Positions 1-6,560 of a stretch of DNA of 47,190 nucleotides are shown one piece after another. The translations under genes and the position numbers were made by a program. A model generated the notes under the pieces. That model worked only from the letters and a program-made list of their open reading frames with translations. It did not search any database and was not told the DNA's origin. Source of the DNA: PVC group bacterium (lineage in GTDB: Bacteria; Omnitrophota; Gorgyraeia; B26-G9); the NCBI GenBank assembly GCA_024231215.1, contig JAAEQR010000193.1, forward strand, positions 1-47,190. The letters run 5' to 3'. Numbering within the stretch: position 1 is the first letter of the stretch; each line of letters begins with the position of its first letter.

Positions 1-121
1 CCTTAGGGTATTTCGAAAAAGATCCTGTTCTTTTCGAAAAAGCATATTCACAAAGATAGCCAGAACATCGCTCTTTAACTATATGACATTGAACAACAAC
101 AATATATTTTATTTTTTTCAT
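1..121 (-). CDS. Partial cassette gene, CGGC/CxxC-type small protein (N-terminus only)
   Basis: An open frame starts at ATG 121-119 on the minus strand and runs without a stop off the left edge (about 40 residues seen). It begins MKKIKYIVVVQCHIVKERC and continues with two more cysteines and an aromatic/Lys-rich stretch. The beta-strand followed by spaced cysteines resembles the start of small CGGC-domain, putative metal-binding proteins; this is a weak resemblance by eye. The start codon lies 18 bases beyond the crossover base of the attC at 132-235, which is the usual position for the first gene of an integron cassette. It is therefore read as the seventh cassette from attI. No function can be assigned. 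Confidence 0.5.
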   Translation of the reverse strand, partial: MKKIKYIVVVQCHIVKERCSGYLCEYAFSKRTGSFSKYPK

Positions 122-131
122 TTTAATTCCT

Positions 132-235
132 AAGATAACATTCGAATTCACCTACTGGGTTGAACTACTTTGCGCGCTCCCACCAGCCTGTCCCGCCGTT
201 TTTGGGCGGGGTTAGGTGAAGTGCGTTGTTATCTA
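132..235 (-). repeat. attC site of the RAYT cassette, with a 25-nt hairpin inserted
   Basis: On the minus strand this reads R'' TAGATAAC, then CACTTCACCTAAC, a loop, CCAGTAGGTG, and R' GTTATCTT. The arms are imperfectly complementary, as in integron attC sites. Compared with the sites at 3366, 4485 and 6483, an extra GC-rich hairpin (CCCGCC...GGGCGGG, 187-211) interrupts the L'' box. The stop codon of the preceding gene lies inside R''. Confidence 0.8.
187..211. repeat. GC-rich hairpin inserted in attC
   Basis: CCTGTCCCGCCG TTTTT GGGCGGGG is absent from the three closest sibling attC sites, which read straight from ..CCAG into TTAGG... It therefore looks like an insertion of about 25 nt into the L'' box. 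It lies next to the REP-associated transposase gene. Confidence 0.7.
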
Positions 236-769
236 ATTTTTGTTCTTTGGATTTTCAGTATCACTTGACCACGTTGATAAATTTGTACGAATATATTTGC
301 ATACCTGTTTTAATGATGTAGATGTTCGAATTACATGATCATGATAGTTTTTTTGCCAGATATCGGCAAATACGTTTATTTCATTATTTTTTATATATTG
401 TAAATATTCATTCACACATTTAGATTTAAATGATCCAATGATTTTACCTAATCCTGTAGGGGCGACCCTTGCGGTCGCCCGAATCTTAATTATACCATGG
501 ATATGATTTGGCATTATTACATATTCAATAATTTCAACATCATTATATTGACCAGAAATATCATTCCATTGCGCATCAATTATTTGACCCAATTCTGTTA
601 ATTTTATTTTATATCGGGATGGGGCAAGCCCATCCCCTACAGGTTGGGATATTATTTCCCCAAATATACTCTCATGATCTTTTGCGCATATTGTTATAAA
701 ATATATCCCCGCTTTGCTGTAATCATATCCTTTTAATCTATTATTTTTCCTGGTTATTGTTTTTGTCAT
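233..769 (-). CDS. REP-associated tyrosine transposase (RAYT, Y1/HUH family)
   Basis: 178 residues. The N-terminal 'YDYSKAGIYFITICAKDH' strand, the HUH motif in 'MPNHIHGI' and the C-terminal 'NYHDHVIR' segment with the catalytic-tyrosine region are typical of RAYTs, single-copy Y1 transposases that act on REP hairpins. The length is normal and there is no frameshift. The gene forms its own integron cassette between the attC sites at 132 and 782, and its stop codon falls inside R'' of its attC. Two palindromes of the GTAGGGG family lie in frame inside the gene (456-485 and 614-640); related hairpins occur elsewhere in the window. Activity on those hairpins is inference. Confidence 0.88.
   Translation of the reverse strand: MTKTITRKNNRLKGYDYSKAGIYFITICAKDHESIFGEIISQPVGDGLAPSRYKIKLTELGQIIDAQWNDISGQYNDVEIIEYVIMPNHIHGIIKIRATARVAPTGLGKIIGSFKSKCVNEYLQYIKNNEINVFADIWQKNYHDHVIRTSTSLKQVCKYIRTNLSTWSSDTENPKNKN
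456..485 (+). repeat. GTAGGGGC-type palindrome inside the transposase gene
   Basis: GTAGGGGCGACC-cttgc-GGTCGCCCGAA forms a strong hairpin. It is translated in frame on the opposite strand as part of the RAYT. The same GTAGGGG...CCCG architecture recurs at 614, 18842, 23465 and 45342. Confidence 0.8.
614..640 (-). repeat. Second GTAGGGG-type palindrome inside the transposase gene
   Basis: On the minus strand it reads GTAGGGGATGGGC-ttgc-CCCATCCCGA, encoding VGDGLAPSR in the RAYT. It has the same head (GTAGGGG) and tail (CCCGA) as the other family members but a different stem. Confidence 0.75.
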
Positions 770-781
770 TATTATATTCTA

Positions 782-881
782 TAGCTAACATATAGAGCTA
801 AGGCAGAGGGAATGGTTTAGCGGCATTTGGTTTTTAAAAAATGCCGCTAATTCCCGATTGCCTTCAGCGATTGGTTAGGCA
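782..881 (-). repeat. attC site of the two-gene sensor cassette
   Basis: Minus strand: R'' TGCCTAAC, L'' GCTGAAGGCA, an AT/GC hairpin (AATTAGCGGCATT / AATGCCGCTAA), L' TGCCTTAGC, R' GTTAGCTA. L'' has one extra G relative to the complement of L', the extrahelical base expected of attC. R'' complements exactly the first eight bases (GTTAGGCA) of the cassette that starts at 3373. The central sequence differs from the 'CTGGTGGGAGCGCGC' subfamily. Confidence 0.85.
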
Positions 882-2347
882 TACGGCTCTGGCCTGCCCA
901 GTTCTTTTGACATCGCATTTACTTGCTTTTTCATTTCTATCATTTTCATCTCTCTTCCACATGCAAGTTTATGAAATATCTCAAGTTCTTTCAGCTTTTC
1001 CTTTAATTCCTTGGTTCGTTCTTGAACTCTGACTTCGAGTTCCTCTTTATTTTTCATTAATTCTTTCGTGCGTTCCTGCACCTTCTGCTCTAAACTCTTA
1101 TTTAGCGTCTTTAACTGCTGTTCGTTTACCAAAAGTTTCTGATTGGCAACATTAATCTCTTCATCTCTTTTTGATAGATTCTCACTCATTTTATTAAATG
1201 AATCTGCTAATACCCCTAACTCATCTTTGCTCTTTAACTCTATCTTGTGATCTAAATCACCTCTTCCAATTATGTCGGTTCCTTCAGTTAAAAGCCTAAT
1301 TGGATTAATAATCGCCTTGCCGAGAATTAACGCAATAATAAGGGATAAGAAAATGCCGCCGCCGCCTACTGCCATGCTGATAAATTTTACAAATTCTACT
1401 CTTTGTTGGGACTGATAGAACTTCCGCTTTATATCATTTGTCAGACTTTCAATAAGTTCATCTATCACCGTTCTTAATTCATCAATGATCCTTTTCCCGG
1501 CACCTGCAGCAAGTAAGATAGCGACATCATCCATAGAGTGTGGATTTTTTTCATACACTAATCGGGCCTGAATTTCCGGCATTGCGGCCCTGGCCAACCA
1601 TTCTTCATAAAGGCCCATGGCAACGGCCAGTCTTTCTAAATTCTGCTTGTCTCCCTGAAGCATGCTTTCCAGTTCTTTCGCATGTTTATTGAACGCTATT
1701 TGACCGGCATAATATGGTTCGAGAAAACTATCTCTCCCAGTGAGGAGGAATCCCCTTTCTCCTGTTTCAGAATCCACCACGTCTTTACCTATCTTCGTGA
1801 TCAAAATAAGCGCATCTTTTATATCAGCGATCTTGAAATCGTTTGACATTGTGTCGATAACAGCTCTGATTTTATCCAGTATTTTCTTACCCCTTCCATC
1901 CTGGATAATCTTGTTTATAGATTTTAAGCTGGTTGAGGTCTTATTAACTAATCTTCGTGCTTTAATTTCAGGGTCACCCGCGACCCCCATCCATTTATAT
2001 CGAAGGTGCTCTATTTTCTCTAACGCCATTAAATATTTGGCCTGGCCTCCAAAATCCAGCCTTAATTCTTTAAGCAACGCATCGAACTTTTCATTGGCTG
2101 CGTGAAAAGGCTCTAAAAATTCTTCTTTACCTGTAATAATAAATCCTCTCTGCCCTGTTTCCATGTCGACAACAAGTTTGGCAAGGTCATGGAATTCAGC
2201 TATCATGTCTTCAGAAATATAGACTGCGCTCTTATAAGCTTTTGCAATCTGCATTAAATTCGTCACCAGAAACAAAACAGACGGGATAAATATAAGCAGA
2301 AATGAGCCGCATAAAACTATAATTTTTGCCTTAACAGGAAATCGCAT
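875..2347 (-). CDS. Membrane sensor with two CHASE3-like domains, HAMP and coiled coil, no kinase
   Basis: 490 residues. There is a transmembrane helix near residues 8-30. Two periplasmic CHASE3-type units follow, marked by 'METGQRGFIITG' (about 62) and 'SETGERGFLLTG' (about 193). A second helix is at about 325-347, then a HAMP domain and a long coiled coil with ERTKEL repeats. The C-terminus ends in a 'KLACGREMKMIEMKK' stretch that I associate with the linker region of histidine-kinase-like proteins. No kinase, GGDEF or MCP signalling domain follows, so this is a receptor without a recognisable output. It lies 26 bases downstream of the gene at 2374-3231 in the same integron cassette, and its stop codon falls in R'' of the attC. 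Confidence 0.85.
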   Translation of the reverse strand: MRFPVKAKIIVLCGSFLLIFIPSVLFLVTNLMQIAKAYKSAVYISEDMIAEFHDLAKLVVDMETGQRGFIITGKEEFLEPFHAANEKFDALLKELRLDFGGQAKYLMALEKIEHLRYKWMGVAGDPEIKARRLVNKTSTSLKSINKIIQDGRGKKILDKIRAVIDTMSNDFKIADIKDALILITKIGKDVVDSETGERGFLLTGRDSFLEPYYAGQIAFNKHAKELESMLQGDKQNLERLAVAMGLYEEWLARAAMPEIQARLVYEKNPHSMDDVAILLAAGAGKRIIDELRTVIDELIESLTNDIKRKFYQSQQRVEFVKFISMAVGGGGIFLSLIIALILGKAIINPIRLLTEGTDIIGRGDLDHKIELKSKDELGVLADSFNKMSENLSKRDEEINVANQKLLVNEQQLKTLNKSLEQKVQERTKELMKNKEELEVRVQERTKELKEKLKELEIFHKLACGREMKMIEMKKQVNAMSKELGRPEPYA

Positions 2348-2373
2348 AACTCAATCCTCCACTGAAATAATTT

Positions 2374-3231
2374 CTACTTCCTTCTATTTTTTATCCTTTT
2401 TTTCAGATATTCCTGTATCTCAAAATCAACCACATCATCGACTGCATGAACAGACTCCCAGTAATCAAGCTCTTTCTGCACAACCTCATCCGAAATGGCA
2501 TTACACTCTTTCATAAGTTCTACGGCACGACTCCATAGCCCCTCTAATTCCTTAATATGCGGTTTCTCGGCTGATGTTAAATTCAGATTCTTATATTCCT
2601 CCCAGAATTCGTTTACATCTTCTAATTGAGCAAGAAACTCTCTCTTGGCTTTATCAGATCGATTAAGCATATAAAAGCCGACGGCATTAATGCTTTCCCA
2701 TATGCTTGCCTCGACTTCACGTACACATTTCTCCTTCTCTAACAGATCTGGGAGTTCTTCTACGAAAGCAGGCTGAATCTTGTAGTCAATTACATCATCT
2801 ACCTCATGAACCGTGTCCCATGTCGTTTCTTTCAATTCTGTCATTTTATCACGCAGCTTAATGAGCTCTTCGGCCTTAGAAACAGAATCCGCCCACATCT
2901 TCTCAACTTTGATTACCATTTGTTTTTCTTCATCAGTATTAATCAAATTATTATATTTGGCCATAAACTCCTCAACGTCTATGATCTGTTTTTTGTATTC
3001 TTCCAAAGCAGTTTTAGACGGCTTAGACATGTAATAAAATATGGCATTTGAGGTCTCCCAAATACTGACCTCGACCTCTCTAACAGATTGCTCCATCGGC
3101 ATCTCTACCGCCAGAACTTTACCTATCTCTCCTTTTTTCCTGCTGATATTTAGATAAGCCACAACCCCACCAACAATAACCACGAACAACAAACCGACTA
3201 AAAAACCTGTCTTTTTATCTGCCATTTTCAT
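2374..3231 (-). CDS. Membrane-anchored protein with two tandem helical-bundle repeats
   Basis: Up to 285 residues. ATG at 3225 (MADKKTG) is the better start because AAGGAG then lies 8 nt upstream; ATG at 3231 would leave only 3 nt. One N-terminal transmembrane helix precedes two homologous repeats of about 110 residues. Each begins 'REVE.SIWE' and ends '...WDTVHEVDDVID' or '...WESVHAVDDVVD'. The repeats look like helical bundles of the kind found in the periplasmic halves of chemoreceptors, but no signalling domain is present. It shares a cassette with the CHASE3/HAMP protein, suggesting that the two act together at the membrane. The function is unknown. Confidence 0.75.
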   Translation of the reverse strand: MKMADKKTGFLVGLLFVVIVGGVVAYLNISRKKGEIGKVLAVEMPMEQSVREVEVSIWETSNAIFYYMSKPSKTALEEYKKQIIDVEEFMAKYNNLINTDEEKQMVIKVEKMWADSVSKAEELIKLRDKMTELKETTWDTVHEVDDVIDYKIQPAFVEELPDLLEKEKCVREVEASIWESINAVGFYMLNRSDKAKREFLAQLEDVNEFWEEYKNLNLTSAEKPHIKELEGLWSRAVELMKECNAISDEVVQKELDYWESVHAVDDVVDFEIQEYLKKRIKNRRK

Positions 3232-3365
3232 TGCTCCTTATTTATTCAAAACCAATATGATTGTAAAATATAATCAATCTTCATCCCCACTAATACTTAA
3301 TTCCATTTTCTTAATTAATGGATTCTTTATTATACCCCCTTTTTATTGCGTTATCATTTTCCGTG

Positions 3366-3444
3366 TGCCTAACGTTCAAACTCACCTACTGGGGTGAACT
3401 ACTTTGCGCGCTCCCACCAGTTAGGTGGATAGAGTTGTTATATA
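3366..3444 (-). repeat. attC site upstream of the sensor cassette
   Basis: Minus strand: R'' TATATAAC, ...CCACCTAACTGG, loop TGGGAGCGCGCAAAGTAG, CCAGTAGGTG, R' GTTAGGCA. CACCTAACTGG against the complement of CCAGTAGGTG leaves one unpaired A, the extrahelical base. The R'' is only a partial match to the start of the cassette at 4492. Confidence 0.85.
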
Positions 3445-3452
3445 TATTCTAT

Positions 3453-3529
3453 ATGGTTGATAGTCAATGGTCAATAGCTGATGGTTTTAGAATTTATGCT
3501 TTAACTATTAGCCATAAGCTGTCAGCCAT
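3453..3529. repeat. Imperfect palindromic repeat, 'ATGGTTGATAG' family
   Basis: ATGGTTGATAGTCAATGG... pairs imperfectly with ...CCATAAGCTGTCAGCCAT across an AT-rich loop. It resembles the hairpin at 26816-26886. The 3445-3617 gap otherwise shows only a possible decayed attC half (TGAAGTGATTTGTTAT at 3540-3555). Confidence 0.55.
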
Positions 3530-3617
3530 TCTGTTTGCCTGAAGTGATTTGTTATGTGTTTTGTTGTTTTCCGTTTTCCAGACTGACCCTGTTGTTCCCT
3601 TAAAATTAATGTCGAAA

Positions 3618-3998
3618 TTAAAGACTTGTCCCCATAGCTCGCTCTACTTTAATGAAGTTGCGAATGTATATATTAAAGATCTTAATGCTTCTAAATCTAT
3701 CATTGGTGCTTATATCAACAGCTTCTTTGTGTGATATGAAGGGAGTAAAAAATTTTGTTAAATACTTTTCTAGCTTATCTTTATTGTCGCAAGCAAAAAT
3801 TAATCCGCCTGCTTGTTTAAACTTTTCTACTTCCTCTGAAATATTAAATTTATCCCAAATTTTTTGATGATACTTTTTGCCAGTATCCTCAAAAAAGACT
3901 TTAACTTCGTCGTTTTGCATGAGATGAAAGATTGCGTATCTTAATGCAACAAAACAAGTTTCAACATCATTACTTGAAATAATAATCCCAACATTCAT
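3618..3998 (-). CDS. DsrE/DsrF-like small protein, C-terminus divergent
   Basis: ATG at 3998 (MNVGIIISSNDVETCFVAL) is preferred over the in-frame upstream ATG at 4061, which would overlap rnk. This gives about 126 residues. The first 75 fit the DsrE-like sulfur-relay fold: a Rossmann-like start, 'ALRYAIFHL', 'VKVFFEDTG' and 'AGGLIFAC'. After the central Cys the usual family tail is missing and is replaced by about 60 basic, low-similarity residues. Recombination or a frameshift near the cassette end could explain that. It lies 13 nt behind rnk in the same integron cassette. The role is unknown. Confidence 0.6.
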   Translation of the reverse strand: MNVGIIISSNDVETCFVALRYAIFHLMQNDEVKVFFEDTGKKYHQKIWDKFNISEEVEKFKQAGGLIFACDNKDKLEKYLTKFFTPFISHKEAVDISTNDRFRSIKIFNIYIRNFIKVERAMGTSL

Positions 3999-4011
3999 TA
4001 TGTTTGTTTCT

Positions 4012-4428
4012 CTATAAATGATAATCTCCAGTAGCCTCTGGTTGATATAAGATTTCTTCAACCTTCAATTTCGCTATCCCTCCTGGAACCTTCCATTTAA
4101 TAATATCTCCAGTTTTATAGCCAAGTAAAGCAGTGCCTATGGGTGCTAAAATCGAGATTTTACCTTCAGTAGCGTTAGCGTTGTCGGGGAAAACTAAGCA
4201 ATAAATCATTTTTTCTTGAGTATCCATATCCTGGAGCCGAATCTTAGAATTCATCGTAATAATATTGTTAGGAATATCTTGAGATTTAACTACCTTTCCC
4301 CGTGTTAATTCATTCTCTAATTCCTTTAAATACTTTTCGTCTTCATTACCAAACTCTCTTGCTACCATAATCAATTCTTTTAACCGTTTTAAATCATTAT
4401 CGGTAATGTAAATTAGTTTTTTTGACAT
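4012..4428 (-). CDS. rnk: Rnk-type regulator with GreA/GreB C-terminal fold
   Basis: 138 residues, the usual length for Rnk. The N-terminus is a short helical region. The C-terminal GreA/GreB-like (FKBP-type) domain carries 'ITMNSKIRLQDMD', 'ISILAPIGTALLGYKTGD' and 'VEEILYQPEATGD', the family hallmarks. Rnk proteins bind RNA polymerase and were named for an effect on nucleoside diphosphate kinase levels; the precise role here is inference. It is the first gene of a two-gene cassette starting at the attC crossover near 4492. AAGGAG precedes the ATG. Housekeeping-type regulators are unusual integron cargo. Confidence 0.88.
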   Translation of the reverse strand: MSKKLIYITDNDLKRLKELIMVAREFGNEDEKYLKELENELTRGKVVKSQDIPNNIITMNSKIRLQDMDTQEKMIYCLVFPDNANATEGKISILAPIGTALLGYKTGDIIKWKVPGGIAKLKVEEILYQPEATGDYHL

Positions 4429-4484
4429 AATCCCATTCTCCTTATTTTACTCTTAATAAAAACTATATTATCATAATTTTATCT

Positions 4485-4564
4485 CATCTAACATTCAAGC
4501 TCACCGACTGGGGTGAACTTCATTTGCGCGCTCTTACCAGTTAGGTGAAGTGCGTTGTTAGCAT
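4485..4564 (-). repeat. attC site of the Nudix cassette
   Basis: Minus strand: R'' ATGCTAAC, CTTCACCTAACTGG, loop AAGAGCGCGCAAATG, CCAGTCGGTGA, R' GTTAGATG. It belongs to the same subfamily as the sites at 132, 3366 and 6483, with the unpaired A in L''. Arm complementarity is imperfect but continuous. Confidence 0.85.
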
Positions 4565-4581
4565 TTTATATTTAACAATTT

Positions 4582-5328
4582 TTAAAAATAGTATTCAAGA
4601 TTACTTTCTGAATTTCCAAAATAATTATAATTTTCTAATTTTAAACCCTTATTTTTCAATGCAGTCTTCACAATATGTTTATTATAAATATGTACATCTT
4701 CACAATTAAGATACTCATCTACATCCATCCACTTTGCTTCAATTATTTCATGTGAATCAACGATACTGATCTCTTTTGAAAGTGCTTTTGCACTACAAAC
4801 TATATACATGTTAGCTTTCTCAAATTGAAATTGAGGAAAATGCCCCAAGCTAACAATCGAATCTAATTCGATTTTTATTCCTGTTTCTTCCAGCACCTCT
4901 CTTTGAAGTGCTTGTGAGATTGTTTCTTTATCATTAATGTGTCCGCCTGGGAGACTGTATTTTCTCCAGATTCTGCTTTTTATAACTAAAAGCTTATGAT
5001 CATCAATTACTACAGCCCCAACACCTATAGTATGGTTTACCGCCGGTGGCATTATCGAGTTATTGATGGGTTTTTTAAACATTGTTATATCTGTTTCATT
5101 GCAATGATGAAAAACAAACTTATACTTTGAAAGTAATGGAATCATGTGAGATTTTTCTATCGGAAGTTTTACCCATAACAATTTTTTATCTTTTGTGTTT
5201 TCTATAATATTTATTAGTTCTTTTTCAAATGCATTTACGTCATTTGGGATGCTCGCATTATCTAGTGTAATGCCATCATATTTATCTTTTGTTAAATTGA
5301 TCGATGTAAAATTATATCTTTCTGTCAT
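4582..5328 (-). CDS. Nudix hydrolase, NUDT6-like
   Basis: 248 residues. The Nudix box is complete: G-HINDK-E-TISQALQ-REVLEETGI. An N-terminal half of about 90 residues ('LLWVKLPIEKSHMIPLL...FHHC') precedes it, as in the NUDT6/plant NUDT-type arrangement. The domain hydrolyses nucleoside diphosphate-linked compounds; the substrate cannot be read from the sequence. It is a single-gene integron cassette and starts 9 bases inside the left edge of attC 5337-5393. Its left boundary is atypical (GTCATAAG rather than GTT...). It is likely transcribed from an array promoter near attI. Confidence 0.9.
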   Translation of the reverse strand: MTERYNFTSINLTKDKYDGITLDNASIPNDVNAFEKELINIIENTKDKKLLWVKLPIEKSHMIPLLSKYKFVFHHCNETDITMFKKPINNSIMPPAVNHTIGVGAVVIDDHKLLVIKSRIWRKYSLPGGHINDKETISQALQREVLEETGIKIELDSIVSLGHFPQFQFEKANMYIVCSAKALSKEISIVDSHEIIEAKWMDVDEYLNCEDVHIYNKHIVKTALKNKGLKLENYNYFGNSESNLEYYF

Positions 5329-5336
5329 ATTTATTC

Positions 5337-5393
5337 CTTATGACACCCGAAATCAGCGGCGCTTTAGCGTCCGCTGGATTGAGATGTTATAAT
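5337..5393 (-). repeat. attC site of the rsgA cassette (short form)
   Basis: Minus strand: R'' ATTATAAC, L'' AATCCAGCGG, loop ACGCTAAAGCGC, L' CCGCTGATTTCGG, R' GTCATAAG. L'' carries an extra C compared with the complement of L' (extrahelical base). R'' matches, as complement, the first nine bases of the cassette at 6489 (GTTATAATT). R' has GTC instead of the invariant GTT. Confidence 0.8.
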
Positions 5394-6472
5394 TTGTATT
5401 TTTTCAATTGTTTTTTTGCCGTTTTAATGAATTGTCCGAAAGTGCGATCTTTTTCTCTTTTTTCAAGTTTAGTCATAGTGTTGTATTCATTTTCTTTTAT
5501 TAGCTTGACATAGTTTTCATATTTACTTTTATCCAAACAACCTGAAGATATGGCTTCCAGCACGGCACATCCCGGTTCATTGATATGGCAGCAATCTGAA
5601 AATTTACATTTTTTTGACAGTTCGTAAATTTCAGAGAAAACACTTTTTATGCCTGTTTCTGAGTCCAATACTCCAATTTCACGCATTCCAGGATTATCAA
5701 TTAAAATGCCTCTATTTTCTAATATGAATAACTCTCTATGTGTAGTAATATGTTTACCTCTATTTGTGCTTGAGCTTATTTCTGCAGTCTTGATTATATT
5801 TTCACCTAAAAGCATATTTATGATTGATGATTTTCCCACGCCAGAGGAGCCTAGGAAGCAATACGTTAGTCCTTTTTCCATGCTATTTATTAAGCTATCA
5901 ATACCTTTATCTGTGATAATGCTGGTTGCATAGAACTCAATATCCGTGAATCTCTTTTTTATCTCAGACATTTTCATATCTAATTCATTTTCTGACAATA
6001 AATCAGTTTTATTTAAAATAATTATTGGTTTTATGTTCTCTGATTTTGCAAGTGCAATGTATCTTTCAAATCTATTTAAATTATAATCCCTATCGGGAGA
6101 TTGAATGATTAAAGCAATATCAATATTTGAAGCAATTAGTTGTGCGTCCGAATTGCTTACAGCTTTTCTTATTAATGCTGTTTTTCTGGGGAGTATTTCA
6201 TGTATGACAGCTTGTTTTTCATCAAGAACTGTTATTAAAACCCAGTCTCCAACTGCTGGATAATCTTCCCGAGATGAAGCTGTAAATATCATTTTGCCAG
6301 TTATTCTTGCTGATAATTCAGCTATTTCATTTCTTAAAATATACAATTCCTTATGTTCTGCAATAATTCGAGCTGCTGCAAGACTTTTATCTGCTGAATT
6401 TTTCCGATTATTATCAAAGAAATCATTATAGCCGATATCTTCTAAATTAATTTTTCTAATGTCTTTTTTCAT
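5387..6472 (-). CDS. rsgA: Ribosome small-subunit-dependent GTPase RsgA (YjeQ)
   Basis: 361 residues, full length. It has an N-terminal OB-fold, then a circularly permuted GTPase domain: 'ILNKTD' (G4) comes before 'GSSGVGKSS' (G1) and 'DNPGMREIG' (G3). A C-terminal Cys/His zinc motif 'CKFSDCCHINEPGC' follows. RsgA is a 30S maturation checkpoint GTPase. The gene sits as a lone cassette between attC sites, and its stop codon TAA overlaps R'' of its attC. It is unknown whether the genome also has a conventional rsgA; a cassette copy would be a paralogue or a captured gene. No frameshift is seen. Confidence 0.95.
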   Translation of the reverse strand: MKKDIRKINLEDIGYNDFFDNNRKNSADKSLAAARIIAEHKELYILRNEIAELSARITGKMIFTASSREDYPAVGDWVLITVLDEKQAVIHEILPRKTALIRKAVSNSDAQLIASNIDIALIIQSPDRDYNLNRFERYIALAKSENIKPIIILNKTDLLSENELDMKMSEIKKRFTDIEFYATSIITDKGIDSLINSMEKGLTYCFLGSSGVGKSSIINMLLGENIIKTAEISSSTNRGKHITTHRELFILENRGILIDNPGMREIGVLDSETGIKSVFSEIYELSKKCKFSDCCHINEPGCAVLEAISSGCLDKSKYENYVKLIKENEYNTMTKLEKREKDRTFGQFIKTAKKQLKKYKL

Positions 6473-6482
6473 GATTATTTAA

Positions 6483-6560
6483 TTATAACCGTAATAATTA
6501 CCTACTGGGTTGGGCTACTTTGCGCGCTCCCTCCAGTTAGGTGGATTTACTTGTTAGAAA
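6483..6560 (-). repeat. attC site of the first cassette
   Basis: Minus strand: R'' TTTCTAAC, CCACCTAACTGG, loop AGGGAGCGCGCAAAGTAG, CCAGTAGGTAAT, R' GTTATAAT. R'' is the exact complement of the first eight bases of the cassette at 7605 (GTTAGAAA), as expected for a cassette inserted at attI. The unpaired A in L'' is present. Confidence 0.88.

Noticed and set aside
233..769. Ordinary insertion sequence
   Set aside because: No terminal inverted repeats or target duplications; sequence motifs are RAYT-type, and the flanks are attC sites.
1740..2105. Plus-strand open frames opposite the CHASE3 gene and elsewhere
   Set aside because: They are antisense shadows of well-supported genes, with no ribosome-binding site and no protein features.
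132..6560. CRISPR array or simple dispersed repeats
   Set aside because: The units are 57-104 bases, spaced by whole genes of unequal length, and have attC symmetry; there are no short regular spacers and no cas genes.
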